A stretch of 19,141 bases of DNA from contig CAKZIN010000076.1 in the NCBI GenBank assembly GCA_936933955.1, positions 1 to 19,141 of the forward strand, written 5' to 3'. Source of the stretch: an uncultured Sphingopyxis sp. (GTDB lineage Bacteria; Pseudomonadota; Alphaproteobacteria; Sphingomonadales; Sphingomonadaceae). The position numbers and the translations under genes were made by a program. Shown piece by piece: positions 6,802-13,868 of the stretch (position 1 is the stretch's first letter; each line of letters begins with the position of its first letter). Below the pieces are notes generated by a model. It worked only from the letters and a program-made list of their open reading frames with translations, was not told the DNA's origin and ran no database searches.

Positions 6802-7188
6802 CTAGCTCGGGCAGACCCTTCGCTCTCCGCGGACGCGGGCGGCGAAGCACTCGGCTCGTGCGCGGCTGCGTCGCTCGAAATCCTGCTGCGCACGCCGTTC
6901 GGCTGCGGCGGGCGACGGCAACGCTGCGGGAGGTGCGGGTTCGGCGCTATCGAGCTGCGCCGCCGGTGGCGGCTCACCGTTGTTTGCCCGGGAGCGGGGG
7001 GGGGTCCAACCCGCTGCCCGCCGCGTGGGCGCAGCAGCCGCATCGTCGGTCGCCGGGGCCGTGGCGGCAGCAGGCCCGCGTGGGACGGGAGCGCTGGCTG
7101 GCGCTGGTGGTCCCTGGGTCGGGGCCGCGGGCGGCGCCGCGGTAGCTTGCGCGGCACTGAGGGCGAGCAGAACTAGGGCTTCGAACAT
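6802..7188 (-). CDS. Small exported Pro/Ala-rich protein, function unknown
   Basis: A 128-residue predicted protein. It begins MFEALVLLALSAAQATAAPP, a short hydrophobic stretch with an Ala-X-Ala-type cleavage site, so probably a Sec signal peptide. The middle (about 20-95) is Pro/Ala-rich and low complexity. The end (AERRAQQDFERRSRARAECF to RRVCPS) is charged and helical with two cysteines, possibly disulphide-bonded in the periplasm. The ATG at 7188 is chosen because it begins the signal peptide; the open frame runs to 7284 without a better start. It is convergent with the MaoC gene and divergent from the YqaA-like gene. A G9 run at 6996-7004 is a possible site for a sequence error, but frames on both sides look consistent. 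No family is recognised, and the weak complexity keeps confidence modest. Confidence 0.5.
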   Translation of the reverse strand: MFEALVLLALSAAQATAAPPAAPTQGPPAPASAPVPRGPAAATAPATDDAAAAPTRRAAGWTPPRSRANNGEPPPAAQLDSAEPAPPAALPSPAAAERRAQQDFERRSRARAECFAARVRGERRVCPS

Positions 7189-7326
7189 GCGCCCCGCCCT
7201 ATCGGCCAACCTGGTCTGGCACATCCCCCATTTGGGGCGTATCCTGCGCCCCCGGCAGGCCACGTGCCCACGGCGGAGCGACACCCCCTAGCCAAGCCCT
7301 TCAGCCCCGCCTAAGCGCGCGCCGAC

Positions 7327-7980
7327 ATGCTGCGTCGCCTCTACGACTGGACCCTCGCCAAATCGTCGCATCCGCACGCCGTCTGGTGGCTGTTTGCGGT
7401 GGCGTTCCTCGAATCGAGCGTGTTCCCGATCCCGCCGCATCCGCTGCTCGGGCTGATGTGCCTCGCCGAACCGAAAAAGGCGCTGCGCTACGCGATGGTG
7501 TGCACCGTCGCGTCGGTGTTGGGCGGGCTGGTCGGCTATGCGATCGGCTATTTCCTCTACGAAAGCGTCGGCACCGCGATGCTCGACGCGCTGGGGCTGG
7601 CGCAGAGTTTTCCCGCGGCGGCGTGCATGCTGCGCACCTATGGCGCGGAGATCATCATCGCCAAGGGCGCGACGCCGATCCCGTTCAAGCTGATCACCAT
7701 CACCGCAGGCTTCATCCAGCTCGACCTCGCCACCTTCATCTGGGCGAGCATCCTCAGCCGCGCGCTGCTGTTCTTTGGTGTGGGCGTGCTGTTCCGCCTG
7801 TTCGGCGCGCCGATCAAGGCGTTCATCGACAAATATCTCGGCTGGGTGACCGCCGGGTTCATCCTGCTGCTGGTCGGCGGCTTCGTCCTCGCCGGCATGC
7901 TCGAGGGGCCCGGGGGCAGCGCCGATCGCTGCGCGCATGCGGGTCAGCCGGCGGCGGTCAGCGCGCCCGCCGCGCGTTAG
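7327..7980 (+). CDS. YqaA-type VTT/SNARE-associated (DedA superfamily) membrane protein
   Basis: A 217-residue inner-membrane protein with about five hydrophobic segments. Family hallmarks are FLESSVFPIPP (27-37), with the conserved acidic Glu29 in a re-entrant region, and GATPIPFKLITITAG (114-128), the second re-entrant motif. Arg145 follows in a later helix. DedA/VTT proteins are linked to lipid transport or scrambling and to membrane homeostasis; some act on undecaprenyl-phosphate, but the YqaA branch is poorly characterised. The ATG at 7327 is the only reasonable start; no clear ribosome site is visible. The last 25 residues are an Ala/Pro-rich soluble tail. It is a monocistronic plus-strand gene between two minus-strand genes, convergent with the VOC protein 8 bases away. 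Confidence 0.85.
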   Translation: MLRRLYDWTLAKSSHPHAVWWLFAVAFLESSVFPIPPHPLLGLMCLAEPKKALRYAMVCTVASVLGGLVGYAIGYFLYESVGTAMLDALGLAQSFPAAACMLRTYGAEIIIAKGATPIPFKLITITAGFIQLDLATFIWASILSRALLFFGVGVLFRLFGAPIKAFIDKYLGWVTAGFILLLVGGFVLAGMLEGPGGSADRCAHAGQPAAVSAPAAR

Positions 7981-7988
7981 AACCGGGC

Positions 7989-8408
7989 CTATCGCGCGAA
8001 CAGCATCGCGTCGTCGGCAAAGGCCTTGAACTCGAGCGCGTTGCCCGCGGGGTCGCGCAGAAACATCGTGCGCTGCTCCCCTGGCTGACCGGCGAAACGC
8101 GTGGTCGGCGGGATGCCGAAAGCGACCCCCGCCCCCTCCAGCCGCGCCGCGAGTGCATCGAAATCGGCGAGCGACAGCACCATCCCGAAGTGCGGGATCG
8201 GCACCTGATGGCCGTCGACCGGATTGGCCCCCGCATCGCGCCCCGCCCCCTCGACGCGATGGACGACGAGCTGGTGCCCGCGGAAATCGAAGTCGATCCA
8301 CCGCTCCGACGACCGCCCCTCCGCACAGCCGAGCAGCGCGCCGTAAAAGTGCCGCGCGGCGGCAAGGTCATCGACCGGGATGGCGAGATGGAATGGGCGC
8401 AGAGTCAT
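7989..8408 (-). CDS. VOC-fold (glyoxalase/bleomycin-resistance-like) protein
   Basis: A 139-residue protein with two betaalphabetabetabeta halves typical of the vicinal oxygen chelate fold. It opens with FHLAIPVDDLAAARHFYGALLG (6-27) and closes with MFLRDPAGNALEFKAF (115-130). His7, His73 and Glu126 fall where VOC proteins usually bind a metal. The fold covers glyoxalase I, dioxygenases, epimerases and resistance proteins, so the reaction cannot be chosen; the length and the RDPAGNALEFKAF ending are common in uncharacterised 'VOC family' enzymes. The ATG at 8408 is used because the fold begins at once; a GTG at 8438 would add ten residues. The ribosome site is poor. It is convergent with the YqaA-like gene and divergent from lnt across a repeat-bearing 261-base region. 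Confidence 0.88.
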   Translation of the reverse strand: MTLRPFHLAIPVDDLAAARHFYGALLGCAEGRSSERWIDFDFRGHQLVVHRVEGAGRDAGANPVDGHQVPIPHFGMVLSLADFDALAARLEGAGVAFGIPPTTRFAGQPGEQRTMFLRDPAGNALEFKAFADDAMLFAR

Positions 8409-8471
8409 GCGGGCGGGAATAGCACGATCCTCTATCACGCGCGCTAGCCCTCATCATCACCCCACCACAAC

Positions 8472-8601
8472 CCTCCCCTCGAAGGGGAGGTGGCCCGCGC
8501 AGCGGGTTGGGGGGTGTCGCCCTATCGTGGGAGCGGAGCGCTGGACGGAGACGTGCTCACCCCTCCGTCGCCTCTGGCGCAACCTCCCCTTGCAGGGGAG
8601 G
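8472..8601. repeat. Inverted pair of palindromic intergenic repeats (REP/BIME-like)
   Basis: Two related units face each other. Unit one (8472-8516) starts with an 8-base inverted repeat, CCTCCCCT and AGGGGAGG around CGA. Unit two (8558-8601) ends with the same arms around TGC. Read on opposite strands, both continue from the palindrome through a variable stretch to GGGGTG. About 40 bases separate them. This is the layout of bacterial interspersed palindromic elements, which are frequent in sphingomonad genomes. The element fills most of the space between the divergent VOC and lnt genes. Confidence 0.7.
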
Positions 8602-8669
8602 GAATCCCTGCACCGCGTGACGTCTGGTTTGCTTGGCGAAGCGGGCAGGCGGTCGCTAAAGGGGCGGCG

Positions 8670-10286
8670 ATGAAGCATTCCGACGTCGCAGCGCGCGAAC
8701 CTGCCTCGACCCGCATGGCCGACCGCCTCTCTGCCGCCTGGGACGGCAGCGCGCGGCGGTGGTTGCCCTTGGCGCTGGGTGCGGCGGCGGCGCTGGGGTT
8801 TGCGCCCACCTACCTCGCCCCGCTGACCATCGCGGCGCTGGCGCTGCTGAGCATCGGCATCGCGCGCGCGCCCACGCTCGCGAGCGCATTCTGGCGCGGC
8901 TGGGGGTTCGGCGTCGGCGTCTTCACGATCGGCAATGGCTGGATTGCCACCGCCTTCACCTTCCAGTCGAACATGCCCGCGTGGCTGGGCTGGATCGCCG
9001 TGCCCGCGCTCGCGCTCTACCTCGCGGTCTGGCCGGGGTTCGCCGCGCTGTTCGCCCGCGCGCTGGTGGGGCGGAGCGAGCGCGTCACCCTCCCCTTCGC
9101 GCTCGTCTTCGGGGGCGCCTGGGCGCTGGGCGAATGGCTGCGCAGCTGGGTGTTCTCCGGCTTTGCATGGAACCCGATCGCCGCCATCGCCCCCGCCGCA
9201 GCCGCCCCTGCCGCGCTGGTCGGGAGCTACGGCCAGTCGGGGCTGATCGTGCTGCTGAGCGCCGCACTCGCGCTGCTGGCGTGGGATCGCCGCGCGGCGC
9301 TGACCACGCTGGCGGGAACGGCGGCGCTGTGGGGAGCCAGCGCGCTCACCCTCGCGCTACTGCCGATGACCGCGCCGGGGCCGCACGTGACCGTGGTCCA
9401 ACCGCTGATCGAGCAGGGCGAGAAATGGGACCCCGCGGTGCGTGAGGCGAACATGGCGCGGCTGCTGCGCCAGAGCGGACGCCCCGCCGCGCTCCCCGCC
9501 GCCACGCCGCGGCTGCTGCTGTGGCCCGAAGCGGGCATCACCGACTATATCGAGAGCGGCTACCGGATCGATTATTACGACATCGCCCCGCAGTGGGCGC
9601 GCGCGGAGGCGACCGCCGCGCTCGGCCCAGCCGACTGGCTGCTGTCGGGCGCGCCGAGGCTGGAGGTCGACCGCAGCGGCACCCGCGTCATCGGCGCACG
9701 CAACGCGGTGTTCGCGCTGAGCCAGGGCGGACGACTTCACCCGCTGCGCTACGACAAGGCGCACCTCGTCCCCTATGGCGAATATCTGCCGATGCGAAGC
9801 GTGCTGGCGCCGCTCGGCCTCGCGCGACTGACCCCGGGCGACTTCGACTTCTGGCCGGGGTCGGGGCCACACACGCTCGCTTGGCCGCTGACCGGCGGGG
9901 TCGGCGTCGCGGTGTGCTACGAGATCATCTTCTCCGGCCGCGTGGTCGACCGAACGCACCGCCCGCGCTGGCTGTTCAACCCCAGCAATGACGCGTGGTT
10001 CGGCCCCGCCGGTCCGCCGCAACACCTCGCCCAGGCGCGGCTGCGCGCGATCGAGGAGGGGCTGCCGGTGATCCGCTCCACCCCCACCGGAATCAGCGCG
10101 GTGATCGACGCGAGCGGGCGCGTGCTGGCGAGCGTGCCGCTGGGTCGTGCGGGGCGCATCGACATGGCGGTGCCCGGCGCGCGTGCCCCCACGCCCTTCG
10201 CGCGGCTGGGCAATGTCCTGACGCTGCTGTTCGCCGCGGCGCTGCTGATCGGCGGAGCCATTGCATCGCGCCGACGGCGTCGCTAG
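8670..10286 (+). CDS. lnt: Apolipoprotein N-acyltransferase
   Basis: A 538-residue inner-membrane enzyme that adds the third acyl chain to the N-terminal cysteine of lipoproteins, with the active site at the periplasmic face. The N-terminal half has about six to seven spans, including LGFAPTYLAPLTI, where bacterial Lnt proteins have a similar FAP motif. The C-terminal half is a nitrilase-type CN-hydrolase domain. The catalytic triad is visible as Glu287 (WPEAGITDY), Lys363 (YDKAHLVPYGEYLP) and Cys416 (GVAVCYEIIF), equivalent to E. coli Glu267, Lys335 and Cys387. A final hydrophobic helix follows. I chose ATG 8670, with AAAGGGG 5 bases upstream; the frame is open back to 8490, but that stretch is repeat DNA. 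metK begins 42 bases after the stop, so readthrough is likely. Confidence 0.95.
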   Translation: MKHSDVAAREPASTRMADRLSAAWDGSARRWLPLALGAAAALGFAPTYLAPLTIAALALLSIGIARAPTLASAFWRGWGFGVGVFTIGNGWIATAFTFQSNMPAWLGWIAVPALALYLAVWPGFAALFARALVGRSERVTLPFALVFGGAWALGEWLRSWVFSGFAWNPIAAIAPAAAAPAALVGSYGQSGLIVLLSAALALLAWDRRAALTTLAGTAALWGASALTLALLPMTAPGPHVTVVQPLIEQGEKWDPAVREANMARLLRQSGRPAALPAATPRLLLWPEAGITDYIESGYRIDYYDIAPQWARAEATAALGPADWLLSGAPRLEVDRSGTRVIGARNAVFALSQGGRLHPLRYDKAHLVPYGEYLPMRSVLAPLGLARLTPGDFDFWPGSGPHTLAWPLTGGVGVAVCYEIIFSGRVVDRTHRPRWLFNPSNDAWFGPAGPPQHLAQARLRAIEEGLPVIRSTPTGISAVIDASGRVLASVPLGRAGRIDMAVPGARAPTPFARLGNVLTLLFAAALLIGGAIASRRRRR

Positions 10287-10293
10287 GGCGCAG

Positions 10294-10325
10294 GTCACTT
10301 AAAGCAAACTTTATATGACGTGAGG
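10294..10325 (+). promoter_or_regulatory. Hairpin directly before the metK ribosome-binding site, possible cis-regulator
   Basis: In the 42-base lnt-metK gap, GTCA (10294-10297) pairs with TGAC (10316-10319). Inside it TAAAG (10300-10304) pairs with CTTTA (10309-10313) around a CAAA loop. GAGG (10322-10325), the likely metK ribosome site, follows at once. Small SAM-sensing RNAs in Alphaproteobacteria place a hairpin right at the ribosome site of metK-type genes, but I see no match to their conserved bases. Confidence 0.35.
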
Positions 10326-10328
10326 CCT

Positions 10329-11537
10329 ATGCGCTCGAACTACCTGTTCACCTCCGAATCGGTCTCGGAAGGTCATCCCGACAAGGTCGCGGACCAGATC
10401 AGCGATGCGATCGTCGACCTGTTTCTCGCCAAGGATCCGCAAGCGCGCGTGGCTTGCGAGACGCTCTGCACCACCGACCGCGTGGTCATCGCCGGCGAAA
10501 TCCGCGGGGCGGGGATCATGAGCGGTGACCAGTGGGCCGACGGGGTCGAGGCAGAGGTCGAGGCCGCGGTGCGCCAGGTCGTGCGCGACATCGGCTACGA
10601 ACAGGACCGGTTCCACTGGCAGACGTTCGAGTTCGCCAACCACCTTCACGGCCAGTCGGCAGAGATCGCGCAGGGCGTCGACATTGCCGAGAACAAGGAC
10701 GAAGGCGCGGGCGACCAGGGCATCATGTTCGGTTTCGCCACCGACGAAACCCCCGAGCTGATGCCGGCGACGCTCTATTATTCGCACCTCATCCTCGAGG
10801 AGCTGGCGAAGGATCGTCATTCGGGCGCGGCGCCGTTCCTGGAGCCCGACGCAAAGAGCCAGGTGACGCTGCGCTTCGAGAATGGCTGCCCGGTCGCGGC
10901 GACGGCGATCGTCGTCTCCACCCAGCACAAGCCCGGCTATCACGATGGCGACAAGGGCGCGGAGCTGCACGATTATGTAAAGCAGGTGGTGGCGCGCGTG
11001 CTCCCCGCCGCATGGCTCAGCGACGAAACCGTCTACCACATCAACCCGACCGGCCGGTTCGAGATCGGCGGGCCCGACGGTGACACCGGGCTCACCGGGC
11101 GCAAGATCATCGTCGACACCTACGGCGGCGCGGCACCGCACGGCGGCGGCGCCTTTTCGGGCAAGGACCCGACCAAGGTCGACCGCTCCGCCGCCTATGC
11201 CGCGCGCTACCTCGCCAAGAACATCGTCGCGGCGGGGCTTGCCAAGCGCTGCACGATCCAGCTCGCCTACGCCATCGGCGTGTCGGAGCCGCTGTCGCTC
11301 TATGTCGACACGCACGGCACCGGCACGGTCGAGGACAGCGCGATCGAGGACGCGATCATGCGGCTCGAACTGCTCGGCGGCCTCACCCCGCGCGGCATCC
11401 GCGAAGGGCTGTCACTGAACCGTCCGATCTACCGCCAGACCGCGGCCTACGGCCATTTCGGCCGTAAGGCGCAGGGCGAAGCCTTCCCCTGGGAGCGCAC
11501 CGACCTCGTCGACCGGCTGAAGACCGCGCTCAGCTGA
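10329..11537 (+). CDS. metK: S-adenosylmethionine synthetase
   Basis: A 402-residue cytoplasmic enzyme that makes S-adenosylmethionine from ATP and methionine, releasing phosphate and diphosphate. All signatures are present: SEGHPDKVADQISDAI (13-28, with the catalytic His16), EGAGDQGIMFGFA near residues 125-137, and the glycine-rich GGGAFSGKDPTKVDRSAAY near 272-290 that forms the phosphate loop. The length fits the alphaproteobacterial form, which carries extra residues relative to the 384-residue E. coli enzyme. I chose ATG 10329 because sphingomonad proteins begin MRS-YLFTSESVSEGHPDK; a GTG at 10320 would add three residues. The GAGG ribosome site lies only three bases from the ATG. It follows lnt and faces a convergent diguanylate cyclase gene whose stop is 16 bases away. 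Confidence 0.97.
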   Translation: MRSNYLFTSESVSEGHPDKVADQISDAIVDLFLAKDPQARVACETLCTTDRVVIAGEIRGAGIMSGDQWADGVEAEVEAAVRQVVRDIGYEQDRFHWQTFEFANHLHGQSAEIAQGVDIAENKDEGAGDQGIMFGFATDETPELMPATLYYSHLILEELAKDRHSGAAPFLEPDAKSQVTLRFENGCPVAATAIVVSTQHKPGYHDGDKGAELHDYVKQVVARVLPAAWLSDETVYHINPTGRFEIGGPDGDTGLTGRKIIVDTYGGAAPHGGGAFSGKDPTKVDRSAAYAARYLAKNIVAAGLAKRCTIQLAYAIGVSEPLSLYVDTHGTGTVEDSAIEDAIMRLELLGGLTPRGIREGLSLNRPIYRQTAAYGHFGRKAQGEAFPWERTDLVDRLKTALS

Positions 11538-11553
11538 TCCGTCGGCCTCGCCC

Positions 11554-12693
11554 TCAGGCCACCGCGCGCTGGAACAGCTCGACCCGGTTCCGTCCCGCGT
11601 CCTTCGCGCGGTAAAGCGCGGCGTCGGAATTGCGCAGCAGCTCGTCGAGCGCGGTGAGTGGGGACTCGGCGTCGTGGCGGGCGACGCCGATGCTCGCCGT
11701 CACGGGGATCGCGCGTCCGTCGTGCACGATCTCGAGCGCGGCGATTTCTTCGCGTAGCTGCCGCGCGAGGCCCAGTCCGTCGCAGCCGCGCGGCACCAGC
11801 ACCGCGAACTCCTCGCCCCCCATGCGCACGACGGTTCCGTCGTTGGTGTGCAGCGCGATTGCGCGTGCGACGCAACGCAGCACCTCATCCCCCGCCGCGT
11901 GGCCGTAGCGGTCGTTGATCGCCTTGAAATGGTCGAGGTCGATCATCACCACCGTGCCGATGCGCCCTTGTTGGTCGGCAATATCCTCCAGCGCGCGGCG
12001 GTTGGCGAGGCCGGTCAGCGCATCGCGATGGCTCCGATCGCGCGACCTCTGCGCAAGGTCGAAGGTGATGGCGACGGTCAGCAACAGCCCCTGGATCAGC
12101 CCCATCACCGCCACCAGGACGTAGAACAGGTTCCAGTAACTGGAGAACACCGGCGCCCGCGCGACCTCATTGCCCATGGTCGACAGCCTGAGCGTCAGCG
12201 CCCGGCCGAGGTAGGAGCTGATCGAGAGGAGAAAGGCGCCAAAGATGATGCGGTCGAGTGTTGTGCGGCGACACCGCCACAGCTGCCAAGCGACCGGGGC
12301 AAGCAACGCCGCCGCCGTCAGCGCGACGGCGATGATGCGGTGCTCCTTGGCGTCAAGCAAGGTCGTCGCGACGACGGCCACCGTGCCTGCCAGCACCGTC
12401 AGCAGCGCGATGCGGCGGTCGAAATGCGCGTGGTGGCGTGATAGGAACGCCTGGCTGACGACCAGAATCGAAGCCCAGTGAAGCGCGATAGCGAACAGGA
12501 ACGCATGGTCCCACGGCGGCGGCACCACCCCGGGGCGCAGCATATCGACCGGAATGGCGACGACGATCAGCGCAAAGCCGATCGTCCCGATCCGCGCCAC
12601 GGCGACACGCTCCGCCCGCCACGCGCCGAAAAAGATCAGCGCGAACACGGCGTACATCGCCGGCAGCAAATAAAAGAACGCTTGTGCCCTCAT
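11554..12693 (-). CDS. Membrane-bound GGDEF diguanylate cyclase
   Basis: A 379-residue protein. Residues 1-212 hold about seven hydrophobic spans forming an uncharacterised sensor-like membrane region. Residues 222-375 are a GGDEF domain: DALTGLANRR (224-233), MIDLDHFKAINDRYGHAAGDE (250-270, metal and nucleotide residues), MGGEEF (291-296, active site) and a C-terminal SDAALYRAKDAGRNR. All catalytic positions for making cyclic di-GMP from two GTP look intact. The product-inhibition site is not: the usual RxxD positions are Thr283 and Gly286. There is no EAL domain. The ATG at 12693 gives a sensible first span, but its GAGGG ribosome sequence is directly adjacent; an ATG at 12657 is possible. 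It is probably monocistronic, convergent with metK, and its signal is unknown. Confidence 0.92.
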   Translation of the reverse strand: MRAQAFFYLLPAMYAVFALIFFGAWRAERVAVARIGTIGFALIVVAIPVDMLRPGVVPPPWDHAFLFAIALHWASILVVSQAFLSRHHAHFDRRIALLTVLAGTVAVVATTLLDAKEHRIIAVALTAAALLAPVAWQLWRCRRTTLDRIIFGAFLLSISSYLGRALTLRLSTMGNEVARAPVFSSYWNLFYVLVAVMGLIQGLLLTVAITFDLAQRSRDRSHRDALTGLANRRALEDIADQQGRIGTVVMIDLDHFKAINDRYGHAAGDEVLRCVARAIALHTNDGTVVRMGGEEFAVLVPRGCDGLGLARQLREEIAALEIVHDGRAIPVTASIGVARHDAESPLTALDELLRNSDAALYRAKDAGRNRVELFQRAVA

Positions 12694-12809
12694 CCCTCAA
12701 CCAAGGGATAACCGCTTTCAGTCGCCGCACCAGCCCCCGCCAGCCGATTTATTGCGGCGTGCGACGCGCTTTCGTCGCGGCGATAGCGGACTGCCGCAAA
12801 GCCGCGGGC

Positions 12810-13781
12810 TTACGCCGCTCCGGCGCCCGTGTTCCCTTCGTGCACCGTGACCTCCTCGGTCAGCGCGTCGAGCGTATGGGCGTCCTGTTCACGGAGCCAA
12901 TTGTGCGCCTTGGTCGCGGCGATCGCGCCATGGCCCATCGCGACGCTGATCTGGTCGAGCCCGTCGACGATATCGCCGACGCAGTAGAGCCCGGGCACCT
13001 GCGTCTCGAACACCGCACCCGCCTCCACCTCCGCGCGGTCGTTTAGCGACAGCCCCAGCTCACCCGCCAGCCGGGTGCGGGGTGCCACGCCCAGCGCGGG
13101 GTAGACGACGTCGAACACCAGCGGATCGGGCACGCCTTTGAGGTGCACCTCCATGCAGTCGCTGGTTGCGACATAATGGTCGACCGGCGTGGCAACGACC
13201 TTGATCCCCGCCGCCGCCATTGCGCCGCGTTCGTCGGCGGTCATCTCGTGAAAGCGCTGAGGGACGACGGTGATGTCCGCGCTATATTGGCGCAGAAACA
13301 GCGCCTCGGCCGCGCCGCCGGTGTCGCAGCCGATCACCCCGATGCGCTTGTCGATATGCTCGAACCCGTCGCACACCGGGCAATAGCGCAGCACCGCCGC
13401 GCGAATCGCCGCTTCGTGAACGTCCTGCGGCATGTCGATCTGGTTGAGCCGGATACCCGTCGCGAGGATGAGCGTCCGCCCCCGATAGGTCGCGCCGTTG
13501 TCGTCGGTCAGTGTGAAGACCGCGCCATCATGCCGCGCGCTCGCGATATGGGTTTCGCAGAGCGTGGCGCCATATTGCTCCGCGTGGCAGCGCATGCGGT
13601 CGATGAGGTCGGGGCCCGCAACGCCCTCGTTGAAGCCGGGTGCATTGTGCGTGGTGGGAATGCGCAGCGCGCGCGCCTTGCCGTCGTGCAGCACCAGCGT
13701 CGAGCGGCGAAACCGCGCCATATAGAGCGCCGCGGAAAGTCCGCCCGGCCCAGCCCCGACAATCAAAGACTCGTAGATCAT
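12810..13781 (-). CDS. Thioredoxin-reductase-like FAD oxidoreductase with CPVC active site
   Basis: A 323-residue flavoprotein of the low-molecular-weight thioredoxin reductase type. GAGPGG (9-14) binds FAD. TLILATGI (103-110) is the second FAD motif. CPVC (134-137) sits exactly where E. coli TrxB has its redox CATC. GLYCVGDIVDGLDQISVAMGHG near residue 272-293 is the C-terminal FAD motif. The second dinucleotide domain is unusual: the GGGNSA-type loop is GCDTGG (151-156), and the HRRxxxR patch that binds NADPH phosphate is replaced by PQRFHEM. It may use another electron donor or reduce a different partner. The ATG at 13781 follows GGAGA by 10 bases; a longer frame to 13841 lacks support. It lies 87 bases downstream of the catalase gene, probably one unit with it. 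No thioredoxin gene is in view. Confidence 0.85.
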   Translation of the reverse strand: MIYESLIVGAGPGGLSAALYMARFRRSTLVLHDGKARALRIPTTHNAPGFNEGVAGPDLIDRMRCHAEQYGATLCETHIASARHDGAVFTLTDDNGATYRGRTLILATGIRLNQIDMPQDVHEAAIRAAVLRYCPVCDGFEHIDKRIGVIGCDTGGAAEALFLRQYSADITVVPQRFHEMTADERGAMAAAGIKVVATPVDHYVATSDCMEVHLKGVPDPLVFDVVYPALGVAPRTRLAGELGLSLNDRAEVEAGAVFETQVPGLYCVGDIVDGLDQISVAMGHGAIAATKAHNWLREQDAHTLDALTEEVTVHEGNTGAGAA

Positions 13782-13805
13782 ACTTGCATCGTCTCCGATG
13801 AAGCT

Positions 13806-13836
13806 GCCCCCGCCCGCGAGATGCGCGGACGGGGGC
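13806..13836 (-). other. Strong hairpin between catalase and the reductase-like gene
   Basis: A stem of 13 positions (13806-13818 with 13824-13836, one mismatch, almost all G-C) closes a five-base loop. It lies between the catalase stop and the reductase start. No T-run follows, so it is more likely an RNA-stabilising or attenuating structure than a full terminator. Confidence 0.6.
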
Positions 13837-13868
13837 ACCAAGGGTGCGAATCGGCCCGGATAGGGGGG

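Noticed and set aside
7217..7234. TGGCAC as the -24 element of a sigma-54 promoter
   Set aside because: No TTGC element follows at the required spacing.
8490..8669. A 60-residue N-terminal extension of lnt
   Set aside because: It is read through the palindromic repeat; the ATG at 8670 has a good ribosome site and fits homologues.
10311..11315. A 334-codon minus-strand open frame
   Set aside because: It lies opposite metK, whose motifs are complete; the antisense product has no recognisable family.
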